This document shows, piece after piece, positions 52,878 to 61,863 of a stretch of DNA of 64,000 bases. The stretch's first letter is position 1. Each line of letters opens with the position of its first letter. The notes beneath the pieces are model-generated. The model worked only from the letters and a program-made list of their open reading frames with translations, had not been told where the DNA came from and ran no database searches. The translations under genes were made by a program, and so were the position numbers. The DNA is from Clostridia bacterium (GTDB lineage: Bacteria > Bacillota > Clostridia > Christensenellales > Aristaeellaceae), in contig JAFVXE010000061.1 in NCBI GenBank assembly GCA_017501255.1, positions 62,001-126,000 on the forward strand, given 5' to 3'.

Positions 52878-55052
52878 TTACGCGTTCACGGAGTCATCCT
52901 TCTTGGAAAACAGCTTGCCGATCATCACGAAGCTTTCGGTAAGCACAGTGCCCAGCTTCTTGCCAAAGCTCATGCCAGCATAGGTTTCGTGGGAGGGTTC
53001 CAGACGACCGCCGAACTTCTTGTTCTCCAGATCCTGCCACAGAATCGGAATGATGATGATGACCACGCCGATGATATCAGTGATCAGGCCGGGCTCGATC
53101 AAAAGCAGGCCGCCAGCCAGGAACAGGATTCGCTGCAACAGGTGCGCATGGCGGGTATAGTAGCCTTCCAGTGCAGCGGCGATGCCCAGCATGCCGAACA
53201 CAGAAGTGATACCGATCTGCAGGATGTCATACCACTGCGCGCCGATGAAGAGCATCTTGTTGTTGAAAACAAAGATGTACGGCACGATGAAAGCAGCGAT
53301 AGCCAGCTTGACAGCGTTGAGGCCGGTCTTGAAGGGATCGCTCTTAGCGATGGCGGAACCAGCCATGGCAGCCAGCGCCACCGGCGGGGTGATATCGGCG
53401 ATGATGCCGAAGTAGAACACGAACAGGTGAGCAGCCAGAATATCACAGCCCACAACCTTCATCACCGTGCCAGCCATAATGGTGGAGGTGATCAGGTAGT
53501 TGGCGGTGGTGGGAACGCCCATGCCCAGAATGATGGAAGCCAGCATGGTGAAGATCAGGGTCAGGTACTGGTTGCCGCCAGCCAGCGCAGTCAGGCTGTT
53601 GCCCAGCGTCAGGCCAATACCGGTCAGGGTGATCATGCCCACGATGATGCCAGCCATACCACAAGCTACCGCCACGCCCAACACGCTGCGGGAGCCCTTG
53701 TCCAGAGAAGCCACGATGTCAATGCCGGTCTGAGCAGCCACATCGCCAGCGATTCTGGCAGCGGAGACCTTCTCCTGACGCTCCTTGCGGGCTGCAATCG
53801 CACCGGTGATACCGATGATCAGGTGCCGGATGATATCACAGAGCACACAGGTGGCAATACCCACCAGTGCGGCGAACACGGGGGTGTAGCCCATGGACAG
53901 GAACACCACAATCACGATCAGGGGCAGGATCAGATAGCCGCTCTTCTTGATCAGCGGGATGAAGGGAGGCAGATCCTTCTTATCCATACCCACAAGACCA
54001 TACTTGCGGGCTTCAAACTCAATGATGATGTAGATGCCAACGAAGTACAGGATGGCGGGGATCAAGGCAGCCTTGACCACCTGCATGTAGGGAACGCCGA
54101 CGGATTCTGCCATCAGGAAGGCAGCAGCACCCATGACCGGGGGCATGATCTGACCGCCGGTGGAAGCGGTGGCCTCAACCGCAGCAGCAAATTCCTTGCG
54201 GTAGCCCAGCTTCTTCATCATGGGGATGGTGAAGGAACCGGAACCCACGGTATTGGCAACAGAGCTGCCGGAAACCGTGCCTTCCAGCGCGCTTGCCAAA
54301 ACAGCCACCTTGGCGGGGCCGCCGCGCTTGTGACCTGCGATGGCGTTGGCAAAGTCGATGAAGAAATTGCCCACTTCGGTGCGCTCCAGGAACGCGCCAA
54401 AGAGAACGAACAGATAGATGAACGTAGCGGATGCGCCCAGAGGCGTACCCATGATACCCTCGGTGGTGTACACCAACTGGGTGATAATGCGCTTTACTTT
54501 GAAGCCGCGGTGCTGCAAGCCGCCGGGCATGTACTTGCCAAAGTAGGCGTAGAGGATGAACACGCCGGCAACCACCATGATGGGCAGACCCACCACGCGG
54601 CGGCAACATTCAAACAGCAGAACGATCAGAATACCGCCAACCCACAGGTCCAGCTGGGTATTCTTATTGATACGGTTCGCCAGCTCCACATGCTGGAGGG
54701 CAATATACAGACAAACGCCCATAGCCAGTGCCGACAGGAAAACATCATAGATCGGCAGGGTATTGCGCCGTGCTTTCTTACTGATCGGATAGATAAGGAA
54801 AACCAGCATCATCACAAAGCCCAGATGCAAGGGGCGGAGCTGGGTCGCTGCAATGCGACCGGTAAAGGCACTGTAGAGCTGCACAGCAGCAAACAGCAGA
54901 CTCAGAATGAAGACCAGCCATTTTGCCGGGCCGGACAAATGGCGGGTGACCGATTCACGGTCATATTTTTCCATGATCGCCTGAACCTCGTCATGCACGT
55001 TGGCGGGGCTCACATCGGGTTCGACCACGGCGGTGTTGTTGATCTCGCTCAA
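52878..55052 (-). CDS. TRAP transporter, fused 4TM/12TM permease
   Basis: A 724-residue fused DctQM permease with about 18 membrane helices: small-subunit-like N part (residues 50-220) and the large subunit with GASATFIYLFVLFGAFLERT, the conserved SGSSVANTVGSGSFTIPMMKK and GGQIMPPVMGAAAFLMAES. It imports an organic acid (often C4 or glutamate-like) with Na+ and the TAXI protein. No ATG fits; a TTG at 55052 with GAGGAGG 8 bases upstream is the likely start (LSEINNTAVVEPD). Downstream of the TAXI gene across a 183-base gap with two strong hairpins. Confidence 0.92.
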   Translation of the reverse strand: MSEINNTAVVEPDVSPANVHDEVQAIMEKYDRESVTRHLSGPAKWLVFILSLLFAAVQLYSAFTGRIAATQLRPLHLGFVMMLVFLIYPISKKARRNTLPIYDVFLSALAMGVCLYIALQHVELANRINKNTQLDLWVGGILIVLLFECCRRVVGLPIMVVAGVFILYAYFGKYMPGGLQHRGFKVKRIITQLVYTTEGIMGTPLGASATFIYLFVLFGAFLERTEVGNFFIDFANAIAGHKRGGPAKVAVLASALEGTVSGSSVANTVGSGSFTIPMMKKLGYRKEFAAAVEATASTGGQIMPPVMGAAAFLMAESVGVPYMQVVKAALIPAILYFVGIYIIIEFEARKYGLVGMDKKDLPPFIPLIKKSGYLILPLIVIVVFLSMGYTPVFAALVGIATCVLCDIIRHLIIGITGAIAARKERQEKVSAARIAGDVAAQTGIDIVASLDKGSRSVLGVAVACGMAGIIVGMITLTGIGLTLGNSLTALAGGNQYLTLIFTMLASIILGMGVPTTANYLITSTIMAGTVMKVVGCDILAAHLFVFYFGIIADITPPVALAAMAGSAIAKSDPFKTGLNAVKLAIAAFIVPYIFVFNNKMLFIGAQWYDILQIGITSVFGMLGIAAALEGYYTRHAHLLQRILFLAGGLLLIEPGLITDIIGVVIIIIPILWQDLENKKFGGRLEPSHETYAGMSFGKKLGTVLTESFVMIGKLFSKKDDSVNA

Positions 55053-55157
55053 AAGGATGACCTCCTCTGTCGTTTTTCGTCTGCGGCGCACTTGGGCGCG
55101 GCGTGGCGGGGAACATGCGCCGGCTGGCAAAAGCGGACAATGGGTCCTACACAAGTT

Positions 55158-55214
55158 GAGGCGGCGCACCGCGCCGCCTCAAAAGCTGTGCCCGGGTTGC
55201 CCAGCAACCCGGGC
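55158..55214. repeat. Two strong hairpins between TAXI gene and TRAP permease
   Basis: GAGGCGGCGC/GCGCCGCCTC (55158-55180) and GCCCGGGTTG/CAACCCGGGC (55190-55214), each a perfect 10-base stem. Neither is followed by a T run on the minus strand, so they are not ordinary terminators. They may protect the upstream mRNA and lower permease expression, as REP-like elements do between binding-protein and permease genes. Confidence 0.75.
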
Positions 55215-55235
55215 CGCATTATGTTAATGATACGA

Positions 55236-56186
55236 TTACTGAGCCGGCAGAGCGTTCACTTCTGCGTAGTAACGGGCAGCGCCGGGATGGAGGGGCAGTT
55301 CGCCAACGCCGTTGAAGGCATTCTCCAAGGTGATTTCGGCAGCCTTGGCATGGGTCAGGATGCCTTCCTGCTCGAACATGGCCTTGGTCATGTCGTACAC
55401 CAGCTGCTCATCCAGATTGTTGGAGCAGACCAGCAGAGCGGTGATGGCGATGCAGTTGGCATCTTCGCTCAGGCCGTAGGTGTCGGCGGGCAGCTTCAGG
55501 TTGGTGTAGGTGGGATGAGCGGCGATCAGGGAAGCCACTTCTTCATCGCTCAGGGAGATGAGACGGACACCAACGGTGCTGCTCAGCTCGGTGACGGCGG
55601 CATTGGGGATGCCAGCGCAAACGAAAGCGGCGTCGATCTGCTTGTTCTTCAGGCCGTCAGCGCTCTCGGAGAAGCTCAGGTACTGGGCATCGATGTCGTC
55701 CAGGGTCAGGCCGGCAGCTTCCAGAACATGCAGGGCGTTGGTGTACACACCAGAGCCGGCAGCACCGATGGAAATGCTCTTGCCCTTGAAGTCGGCGATG
55801 GACTGGATGTCGGAGTCAGCGCGGACAACGATCTGCACATACTCGGCATACAGAGCAGAGATGACGGAGAAGCTGGTGATCTGCTCGCCCTCGAAGGAGT
55901 CGGTGCCGGTGTAGGCAAAGTAGGAAACGTCGTTCTGGACGGTGCCCAGTTCGGCTTCCTCGCCGTCGATGAGGCGCAGGTTGTCGGCAGAGCCGCCGGT
56001 GGCCTGAGCAGAAGCGTTCATATCAGGGATCACGGTGTTGAACAGGTTGGCCAGATCGCCGCCCAGAGGATAGTAGGTACCGCTGGTACCGCCGGTGGCG
56101 ATGGACAGGAAGGTGGCAGCGCTGGCAGAAGCGGTCATGGCGACCAGCAGCACAACAGCCAGAAGCAGAGAAACGAACTTTTTCAT
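55236..56186 (-). CDS. TAXI-family TRAP solute-binding protein
   Basis: A 316-residue exported binding protein: signal peptide (residues 1-23, ending ASASA), then LSIATGGTSGTYYPLGGDLANL, the TAXI core, with DFKGKSISIGAAGSGVYTNAL and ADTYGLSEDANCIAITALLVC. It captures the substrate for the fused permease downstream. Start follows GGAGGAATTC. Operon order binding protein then permease is usual for TAXI systems. Ligand not predictable, though glutamate and 2-oxoglutarate are known TAXI ligands. Confidence 0.92.
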   Translation of the reverse strand: MKKFVSLLLAVVLLVAMTASASAATFLSIATGGTSGTYYPLGGDLANLFNTVIPDMNASAQATGGSADNLRLIDGEEAELGTVQNDVSYFAYTGTDSFEGEQITSFSVISALYAEYVQIVVRADSDIQSIADFKGKSISIGAAGSGVYTNALHVLEAAGLTLDDIDAQYLSFSESADGLKNKQIDAAFVCAGIPNAAVTELSSTVGVRLISLSDEEVASLIAAHPTYTNLKLPADTYGLSEDANCIAITALLVCSNNLDEQLVYDMTKAMFEQEGILTHAKAAEITLENAFNGVGELPLHPGAARYYAEVNALPAQ

Positions 56187-56228
56187 GAGAATTCCTCCAA
56201 AGTTGGTAGTCGTTGAAACGCTGACTGC

Positions 56229-56234
56229 ATTATA
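56229..56234 (-). promoter_or_regulatory. -10 box of TAXI-TRAP operon
   Basis: Perfect minus-strand TATAAT, with only a weak TTCCAT 18 bases upstream; 43 bases before the TAXI start. The gap 56235-56376 towards the PiT gene shows no other clear element. Confidence 0.55.
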
Positions 56235-56376
56235 CCATTACGGATGTGAAGAATGGAAGGGCATATACAAGATAAATACATTTCGAAAACCTTCTGCTGT
56301 TTTTCTGTTGGTTTTCGTATGCTTCTCCCAGATATCTCAGCAGGAGTCTTTCTTCCTGGCAACGAATATTTTTGTT

Positions 56377-56394
56377 GTATGCCTGTGTGCATAC
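56377..56394. repeat. Inverted repeat upstream of PiT gene
   Basis: Perfect arms GTATGC and GCATAC, six bases apart, 47 bases before the start codon. Possible operator; no -35/-10 pair is convincing here. Confidence 0.4.
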
Positions 56395-56440
56395 CGCTGT
56401 GAAAACAACCACAAACAAAAGAATGGAGGATTGTTACCGA

Positions 56441-57490
56441 ATGGATCTTTCACTGGCTTATTTCTGGGGCCAGATGACCCAGAACCCGCTGTTGACCATT
56501 GCCGTCCTTTTGACGCTGGGCGTTATTCTGGTCAACGGCTGGACGGACGCCCCCAACGCCATCGCCACCTGTGTGGCCACCCGCTGTATGCGGCCCGGCC
56601 CCGCCATTTTGATGGCTGCTGTTTTCAATTTTCTGGGCGTTTTCCTCATGAGTATGCTTAACGCCACCGTAGCTGAAACCATCACCAAAATGGTGGATTT
56701 CGGCACCAACTCCCACGAAGCTATCGTTGCTTTGAGCGCCGCCCTGTTCGCCATCGTGGTATGGGCCACGCTGGCATGGTATTTCGGCATTCCCACCAGC
56801 GAAAGTCACGCCCTGATTGCCGGTCTGACCGGCGGCGCCATCGCATTGCATGGCGGCCTTGGCGGCGTCAATGGCGCTGAATGGGTCAAGGTGCTTTACG
56901 GTCTGGTCATTTCCGTGGTGATGGGCTTTGCTTTAGGCTGGATCGTTTGCAAGCTGGTGACGATTCTCTTCCGCAAAGTGCACCGTCAAAAAACGGAAAC
57001 CTTCTTCAAAGGCGCACAGATCACCGGTGCCGCTGCCATGGCCTTCATGCATGGCGCACAGGATGGTCAGAAGTTTATGGGCGTTATCCTTTTGAGCAAT
57101 TTCCTTGCTCAAGGCAAGACGCCCGAACCCTGCGCCATCCCTCTGTGGATGATGCTGCTCTGTTCCATCGTCATGGGCGTGGGCACCTCCATCGGCGGTA
57201 AGAAGATCATCAAATCCGTAGGCATGGATATGGTCAAGTTGGAAAAGTATCAGGGTTTCTCGGCGGATATCGCCGCTGCCATTTCCCTGTTCTTCTCCTC
57301 CACCTTCGGTATTCCCGTTTCCACCACCCACGCCAAAACCACCGCCATCATGGGCGTGGGCGCTGTGAAGCGCCTGTCCGCCATCAACTTCGGCGTGGTA
57401 AAGGAAATGGCCATGACCTGGCTGCTCACTTTCCCCGGCTGTGGTCTGATCGGTTTTCTGATGACCAAACTGTTCATGTTCCTGTTCTGA
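56441..57490 (+). CDS. pit: PiT-family inorganic phosphate transporter
   Basis: A 349-residue membrane protein with about ten helices and both PiT signature repeats: GWTDAPNAIATCVATRCM near residue 30 and FGIPVSTTHAKTTAIMGVGAVKR near 300, plus GIPTSESHALIAGLTGGAIA. It imports phosphate (or metal phosphate) with H+ or Na+. The ATG at 56441 follows GGAGG; the frame's earlier ATG at 56372 has no site. Followed 47 bases later by its DUF47 partner. Confidence 0.92.
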   Translation: MDLSLAYFWGQMTQNPLLTIAVLLTLGVILVNGWTDAPNAIATCVATRCMRPGPAILMAAVFNFLGVFLMSMLNATVAETITKMVDFGTNSHEAIVALSAALFAIVVWATLAWYFGIPTSESHALIAGLTGGAIALHGGLGGVNGAEWVKVLYGLVISVVMGFALGWIVCKLVTILFRKVHRQKTETFFKGAQITGAAAMAFMHGAQDGQKFMGVILLSNFLAQGKTPEPCAIPLWMMLLCSIVMGVGTSIGGKKIIKSVGMDMVKLEKYQGFSADIAAAISLFFSSTFGIPVSTTHAKTTAIMGVGAVKRLSAINFGVVKEMAMTWLLTFPGCGLIGFLMTKLFMFLF

Positions 57491-57537
57491 TGCAATCCGC
57501 TACCCTGTACTTATATATATGAAAGGAAGTTTGAATT

Positions 57538-58161
57538 ATGGCTAACAAAGCTGATCTTTTCTATTTCAATAATTTCGTGGAAGCAGCCGATTGTGCCTGC
57601 AAGGGCGCTCACTATCTGGTGGAATGCCTGACCAATTATCAGCCTGATAAAATTGCTGAAATGGTCGATACCATGCACGGCTTTGAACACGCTGGCGACG
57701 GCAAGAAGCATGAGATGTCCGCTGCCCTGGCCCGTGCGTTCGTCACCCCCATCGAGCGTGATGACCTAGCCGACATCAGCCAGAACATCGATGAGGTTTC
57801 CGATGCGCTGGAAGAAGTGCTGCAGCGCTTCTATGTGGATCAGATCACTTCCGTGCCCGAAGAAGCCATTCAGTTTGCCAATAAGCTGGTGGAAAGCTGC
57901 GAGCTGATGAAGCGTATGCTCACCGAGTTTGTCAACTTCAAGAAGCCCGCCAAGCTGCATGAAATGATCGTGCAGATGAACCATGTGGAAGAAGAATGCG
58001 ACAAGCTGTATCTGGAAGCCACCAAAAATGCCCGCATCCGTTTCACCGATGCCCTGGATGTAATCGCCTGGCGTGAGATTTTCAACCGGATGGAAGAATG
58101 CTCCGATGCTTGCGAGCACGTGGGTGATTGTGTGGAAACCGTTGTGATGAAGAACACCTGA
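57538..58161 (+). CDS. DUF47/PhoU-like protein, partner of PiT transporter
   Basis: A 207-residue helical protein of the TIGR00153/DUF47 family: FYFNNFVEAADCACKGAHYL, EHAGDGKKHEMSAALARAFVTPIERDDLADISQNID (with the ExxxD/HE metal cluster) and EEECDKLYLEATKNA. These PhoU-like proteins accompany PiT transporters and are thought to regulate them. Start follows AAAGGAAG. The gene pair pit-DUF47 is widespread, which supports both calls. Confidence 0.9.
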   Translation: MANKADLFYFNNFVEAADCACKGAHYLVECLTNYQPDKIAEMVDTMHGFEHAGDGKKHEMSAALARAFVTPIERDDLADISQNIDEVSDALEEVLQRFYVDQITSVPEEAIQFANKLVESCELMKRMLTEFVNFKKPAKLHEMIVQMNHVEEECDKLYLEATKNARIRFTDALDVIAWREIFNRMEECSDACEHVGDCVETVVMKNT

Positions 58162-58190
58162 TGGAGCTGTATGTTTGAAAGGAGATCCGC

Positions 58191-58742
58191 ATGATGAAAC
58201 AACTGCTTGCCGTTACGCTTGCTATGCTTCTCTGCCTCCCCCTGCTGGCCTGTGCTGAAGAAGTAACTGCCGTTTCCGCCTCTGCCGTGGAACCCGAAGC
58301 CAAAGGTCTGCGCATCAGCGAAATCATGGCTTCCAATACCGAAACGCTGGAAGATTCCTTCGGGAACACCGCCGACTGGATTGAACTGCACAACACCACC
58401 GACCATCCCATCGACATGACCGGTATGTTCCTGAGCGATTCCAAGAAGGATCTGGAGCGTTACCAGTTCCCGGACGGCTTGGTCATCGAACCGGATGCTT
58501 ATCTGATTATCTTTGCTTCCGGTCTGAAAAAGAATGTGGCCGATGAGCTGCATACCCCCTTCAAGCTTAAGGCGGATGGCGAGACTATCTACTTGATGCA
58601 GGATGGGCTTTCCGTGGATATCGTCACCTATCCCAAGCAAATGAGCGATATCGCTTATGCGCTGGATGAGGAGGGTATGTATTCCTTCACCAGCACCCCC
58701 ACCCCCGGCGAAGCCAATGAGATCACGCCTGTGGAGGATTGA
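58191..58742 (+). CDS. Lamin-tail-domain lipoprotein
   Basis: A 183-residue protein with a signal peptide ending in a lipobox-like LPLLAC (Cys about residue 21), so a lipid anchor is likely. The mature part is a lamin tail domain (residues about 38-150): LRISEIMASNTETLEDSFGN, DWIELHNTTDHPIDMTGMFLSD, then a FTSTPTPGEAN ending, an Ig-like fold. Start follows AAAGGAG, 29 bases after the DUF47 stop, so it is probably the third gene of the phosphate unit. No catalytic domain is attached, which is unusual for LTD proteins. Confidence 0.8.
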   Translation: MMKQLLAVTLAMLLCLPLLACAEEVTAVSASAVEPEAKGLRISEIMASNTETLEDSFGNTADWIELHNTTDHPIDMTGMFLSDSKKDLERYQFPDGLVIEPDAYLIIFASGLKKNVADELHTPFKLKADGETIYLMQDGLSVDIVTYPKQMSDIAYALDEEGMYSFTSTPTPGEANEITPVED

Positions 58743-58761
58743 TTCTTTGACAGCTGAACGC

Positions 58762-58808
58762 ATCGGGCCGGTATTCCGAAATGGAATCCGGCCCGATTTG
58801 TATTTTCA
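58762..58808 (+). terminator. Terminator of pit unit
   Basis: Long stem ATCGGGCCGG-attcc/ggaat-CCGGCCCGAT (58762-58796) followed by TTGTATTTTC. 20 bases after the lipoprotein stop. Confidence 0.85.
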
Positions 58809-58844
58809 TCGCAGTATTCTGCTCTGCGCTGTCAGCCATAGCGC

Positions 58845-58880
58845 AAAACGCCCCGGCTTCCGCAATGGAAACCGGGGCGT
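58845..58880 (-). terminator. Terminator of SPFH gene
   Basis: Minus-strand ACGCCCCGG/CCGGGGCGT arms with inner TTCC/GGAA pairing, then GTTTTGC. Faces the preceding plus-strand terminator. Confidence 0.75.
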
Positions 58881-58904
58881 AATTATTCATTTAGGGGACG
58901 GCAA

Positions 58905-59999
58905 TCAGCCCAGCTTGGTGCCGCAGGAGGGGCAGAACTTGCTGCCGGCGGGCACTTCCTGACCGCAACCGGTGCAGAAGGCAGCCTGGGGAGCTTCCTG
59001 CTTCTGGCCGCAATTGGGGCAGAACTTGCTGCCAGCAGGCACCATACCGCCGCAACCGGCGCAGGGAGTACCAGCGGGAGCAGCGGGCTGTGCAGGAGCG
59101 GCGGGAGCGGCAGGCTGTGCAGCGGGCTGCTGCTGCATCATGCCCATACCCATGGCCTGAGCAAACATATTGCCCATACCCATGCCAGCGCCCATACCCA
59201 TGCCCATACCGGCCATGCTGTTGGGAGCGGTGGCAGCTTCGCGCATAGCTTCGGCAGCCTGGAACTGGGTGTACTGGTTCAAATCGCCCACAACGCCCAT
59301 GGAAGTACGGCGGTCGATGGCCTTTTCCACTTCTTCGGGCAGGCTGATGTTTTCAATGTTGAAATCGCTCAGGGTGAGACCCAGAGCCTCTACCTTGGGA
59401 TTGAGCACCTGCATACAGTACTGGCCCAGCTCCATGTAGTTGGCAGCCAGATCCAGGGCAGCGATCTTGCTCTGGGCGATAGCATCGCTCAGGCCGCTGA
59501 CCACCATGCTCTTGAGCTGGTTCTCAACGCCTTCCACGGTGAACAGGGCGCTGGTGCCGAACACTTCCTTCATGAAGGTGGCCACATCCTTCACCTTGAA
59601 GGAGAAGGAACCGAAAGCACGGATGCGGATCATGCCGAAATCGGTGTCACGCATCATGACAGGATTGGTGGTGCCCCACTTGCGATCCATGAACTGCTTG
59701 GTGTTTACAAAGTACAAATCGCTCTTGAAGGGAGAATTGAAGCCAAACTTCCAGCTCTTCAGAGCGGTCAGGATGGGCATATTCTGAGTGGTCAGTTCAT
59801 AGCGGCCGGGGCCGTACACGTCAGCCAGCTGGCCTTCGTTCACAAAGATGGCAGCCTGACTCTCACGAACGGTCAGCTGAGCGCCCATCATGATTTCCTT
59901 GCCATTCATGTCGTACTTGTGCACCATGGTATTGGCAGAGGAATCAGTCCATTCGATTACGTCGATCAATTGACCCTTGATGATGTCCAACAGTCCCAT
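58905..59999 (-). CDS. SPFH-domain protein with C-terminal zinc ribbons
   Basis: A 364-residue protein: SPFH/band 7-type region (residues about 25-240, AIFVNEGQLADVYGPGRYEL; IRAFGSFSFKVKDVATFMK), a Met/Gly-rich stretch (about 262-295), an Ala/Pro/Gln linker and two four-Cys zinc ribbons (CAGCGGMVPAGSKFCPNC and CTGCGQEVPAGSKFCPSC). This matches the YdjI-like virion-core/SPFH family linked to membrane stress proteins. No membrane helix of its own. Start ATG follows AAAGGAG. Downstream of the receiver-like gene by 47 bases. Confidence 0.88.
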   Translation of the reverse strand: MGLLDIIKGQLIDVIEWTDSSANTMVHKYDMNGKEIMMGAQLTVRESQAAIFVNEGQLADVYGPGRYELTTQNMPILTALKSWKFGFNSPFKSDLYFVNTKQFMDRKWGTTNPVMMRDTDFGMIRIRAFGSFSFKVKDVATFMKEVFGTSALFTVEGVENQLKSMVVSGLSDAIAQSKIAALDLAANYMELGQYCMQVLNPKVEALGLTLSDFNIENISLPEEVEKAIDRRTSMGVVGDLNQYTQFQAAEAMREAATAPNSMAGMGMGMGAGMGMGNMFAQAMGMGMMQQQPAAQPAAPAAPAQPAAPAGTPCAGCGGMVPAGSKFCPNCGQKQEAPQAAFCTGCGQEVPAGSKFCPSCGTKLG

Positions 60000-60046
60000 A
60001 GTAAAGACTCCTTTCGATTTTCCCGTTGGTATCGTTTATCTGATGT

Positions 60047-60838
60047 TCAGGATGCGCTGCATTCCCGGGCAAAGGTGCACAAGCCGGGCACGCTCTGCAC
60101 ATCCAGAACCTTCATCCGAAGACCCATGTAGTTTTCCACCTGCTGCGCCACTTCCTCAATGAAGGTACGCACAGCAGCTTCTTCCAGCGCTTCCGCCTGA
60201 CGGGGATAGCACAGCACCCGTACCTCATCCTGAGACACAACCGCCACATGAACCAGCATATGAGGCTGCTCGCCGCCAAAGAAGTTGCGCAGGGCAACTT
60301 CCAGACGGTCGCTGCCGTAGTGCCAGCGGTCGGTCAGGAAGGGATCGTCCTCATCCAGCCCCAGCCGGGCAACGATGCAGGGCACATCTCCCTGTTCCGG
60401 GCAGCGCAGCATACGCAGCCGGGCGTTGAGTTCCTTGCGGGTGGGTACCAGCCCGCTGAGCACTGCTTTCAACTGGCGGTCACGGGTGTACTGGAGAGCG
60501 TTGTTTTCGTCGTACAGGTCATTGGAATGGTCTGCGCGGATCTGGTTGAGCAAACGATCCAGCAGACGGATGGTTTTCAGCTGTTCTTCCGGATTTTCTT
60601 CCACTTCAAAGCGCAGCATGGTGGGGCAATTCTGCTCCACATGAGCGTTCAGATCGGCAAAGGCTTCGCCCGGATCCATGGCGATGGCATCGATATGATG
60701 CTTTTCCATGCAGGCAATGGCTTCCTCGGTGGTGGCACGGAGCCGGGGCTGCTTAAAACCCATCACTTCCCAGCCGCTCATGCCCTCAAACATATCCCGG
60801 ACACTCTGTTTCTCCGTTACGATCAATAACCTGTACAC
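60047..60838 (-). CDS. Receiver-like domain protein without DNA-binding domain
   Basis: A 263-residue protein whose first 115 residues resemble a degenerate response-regulator receiver (MYRLLIVTEKQSVRDMFEGM, ATTEEAIACMEKHHIDAIAMDP): the acidic pocket is TEK instead of DD and the phospho-Asp position is not clear, so phosphorylation is doubtful. The rest (residues about 120-263, LVPTRKELNARLRMLRC; VHVAVVSQDEVRVLCYP) looks like the middle domain of AraC-type regulators of Clostridia, but the HTH is absent. The start is GTG with GGAGG at 7 bases. Own promoter; upstream of the SPFH gene. Confidence 0.7.
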   Translation of the reverse strand: MYRLLIVTEKQSVRDMFEGMSGWEVMGFKQPRLRATTEEAIACMEKHHIDAIAMDPGEAFADLNAHVEQNCPTMLRFEVEENPEEQLKTIRLLDRLLNQIRADHSNDLYDENNALQYTRDRQLKAVLSGLVPTRKELNARLRMLRCPEQGDVPCIVARLGLDEDDPFLTDRWHYGSDRLEVALRNFFGGEQPHMLVHVAVVSQDEVRVLCYPRQAEALEEAAVRTFIEEVAQQVENYMGLRMKVLDVQSVPGLCTFARECSAS

Positions 60839-60876
60839 GCTATTTCCTCCGATATAAAATGGATGATACCAGTATC

Positions 60877-60905
60877 ATTATACATTGTCACAAGATAAAT
60901 TTCAA
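60877..60905 (-). promoter_or_regulatory. Promoter of receiver-like/SPFH genes
   Basis: Minus-strand TTGAAA (60900-60905), 17-base spacer, perfect TATAAT (60877-60882). Its -35 box overlaps the SDR stop codon. Confidence 0.8.
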
Positions 60906-61738
60906 TGGTTAGCCTTGTCAGCTCCGTAATAATTCCGAAGAATCAGGCTGTTGACCCCATTGGGCAGATACCGGTGCAGCCACACTGCCAAATGCTGATC
61001 GAATTTTGCCACCCGCAAACGGAAACGCATATGCCTGCGCTGGGCATTGCGCACCACTTTCCGGCCAAGGGCATCCGGCAGGAGACCGCCGCTTTCATCC
61101 CGATGGATGGCAGCGCAGGCGCTTTCGTAAGCAGCGTGATAAATGGACTGGTTGTCTTCTGCAGTGGCGTGCAGCCGGGTATGATCGCTGCCGCCCCGAT
61201 GGTCGCCGGGTTCCACCAGACACACCTGAATGCCGAAACGACGGGTTTCCATGGCAAGGCATTCCGCATAGCCTTCCATGGCGTGCTTGCTGGCGGTGTA
61301 GGCGCTTTGGAACGGAATGCCCAGAAGTCCGTTGATGGAGGAAAACAGAATGATCCTGCCGCTGTTTTGCTGACGCATCATCGGCAGCGCATACTGCACC
61401 ATGCGGGTGGTTCCCACAAAATTGGTTTCCATCACACGGCTGTACTCCTCGCAGGAGGTATGCTCACAGGAACCCAGCACCAACACAGCGGCAGCGCAAA
61501 CCAGCGCATCCACACGGCCTGAGATTGCCATGGCCTTCTCGGCAAAGGTTTTGCAGCTCTCCGGGCTGGTCACATCCAGGGGCAAACGGACAAAGTTCTC
61601 TTCATCCGAAGTATTCTCTGCAAAGGAACGGGCGCCGCCGATCACCAGCCAGCCAGCATCGGCAAATGCTTGAGCCGTTGCCTTTCCCAAGCCGCTGGAA
61701 GCGCCGGTCACCCAGACCGTTTTTTTCTCCTGCATCCT
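60902..61738 (-). CDS. Short-chain dehydrogenase/reductase
   Basis: A 278-residue classical SDR with cofactor motif TGASSGLGKATAQ (residues 9-21), LVCAAAV in place of NNAG, the catalytic Ser in ILFSSINGLLG and YTASK for Tyr and Lys, followed by CLVEPGDHRGG. It reduces or oxidises an unknown alcohol/ketone with NAD(P)H. The ATG at 61738 follows GAGGAGAGACGAAGG; the longer frame to 61870 overlaps the divergent MFS promoter and is not used. No obvious partner. Confidence 0.88.
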   Translation of the reverse strand, partial: RMQEKKTVWVTGASSGLGKATAQAFADAGWLVIGGARSFAENTSDEENFVRLPLDVTSPESCKTFAEKAMAISGRVDALVCAAAVLVLGSCEHTSCEEYSRVMETNFVGTTRMVQYALPMMRQQNSGRIILFSSINGLLGIPFQSAYTASKHAMEGYAECLAMETRRFGIQVCLVEPGDHRGGSDHTRLHATAEDNQSIYHAAYESACAAIHRDESGGLLPDALGRKVVRNAQRRHMRFRLRVAKFDQHLAVWLHRYLPNGVNSLILRNYYGADKANH

Positions 61739-61863
61739 TCGTCTCTCCTCATTCTTCGGCGTATGCCTGTCATGGATTCCATACCAGCCTATTATACCGT
61801 TTTCGGCAATTTTGTGCAACGTTTTCGCAAAAGATGGTGCGTCCTGTATCCAATAAACACACA

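Noticed and set aside
52989..56216. 1075-residue plus-strand frame opposite the TAXI-TRAP genes
   Set aside because: His/Asp/Gly-rich antisense shadow; the minus-strand genes have complete family motifs.
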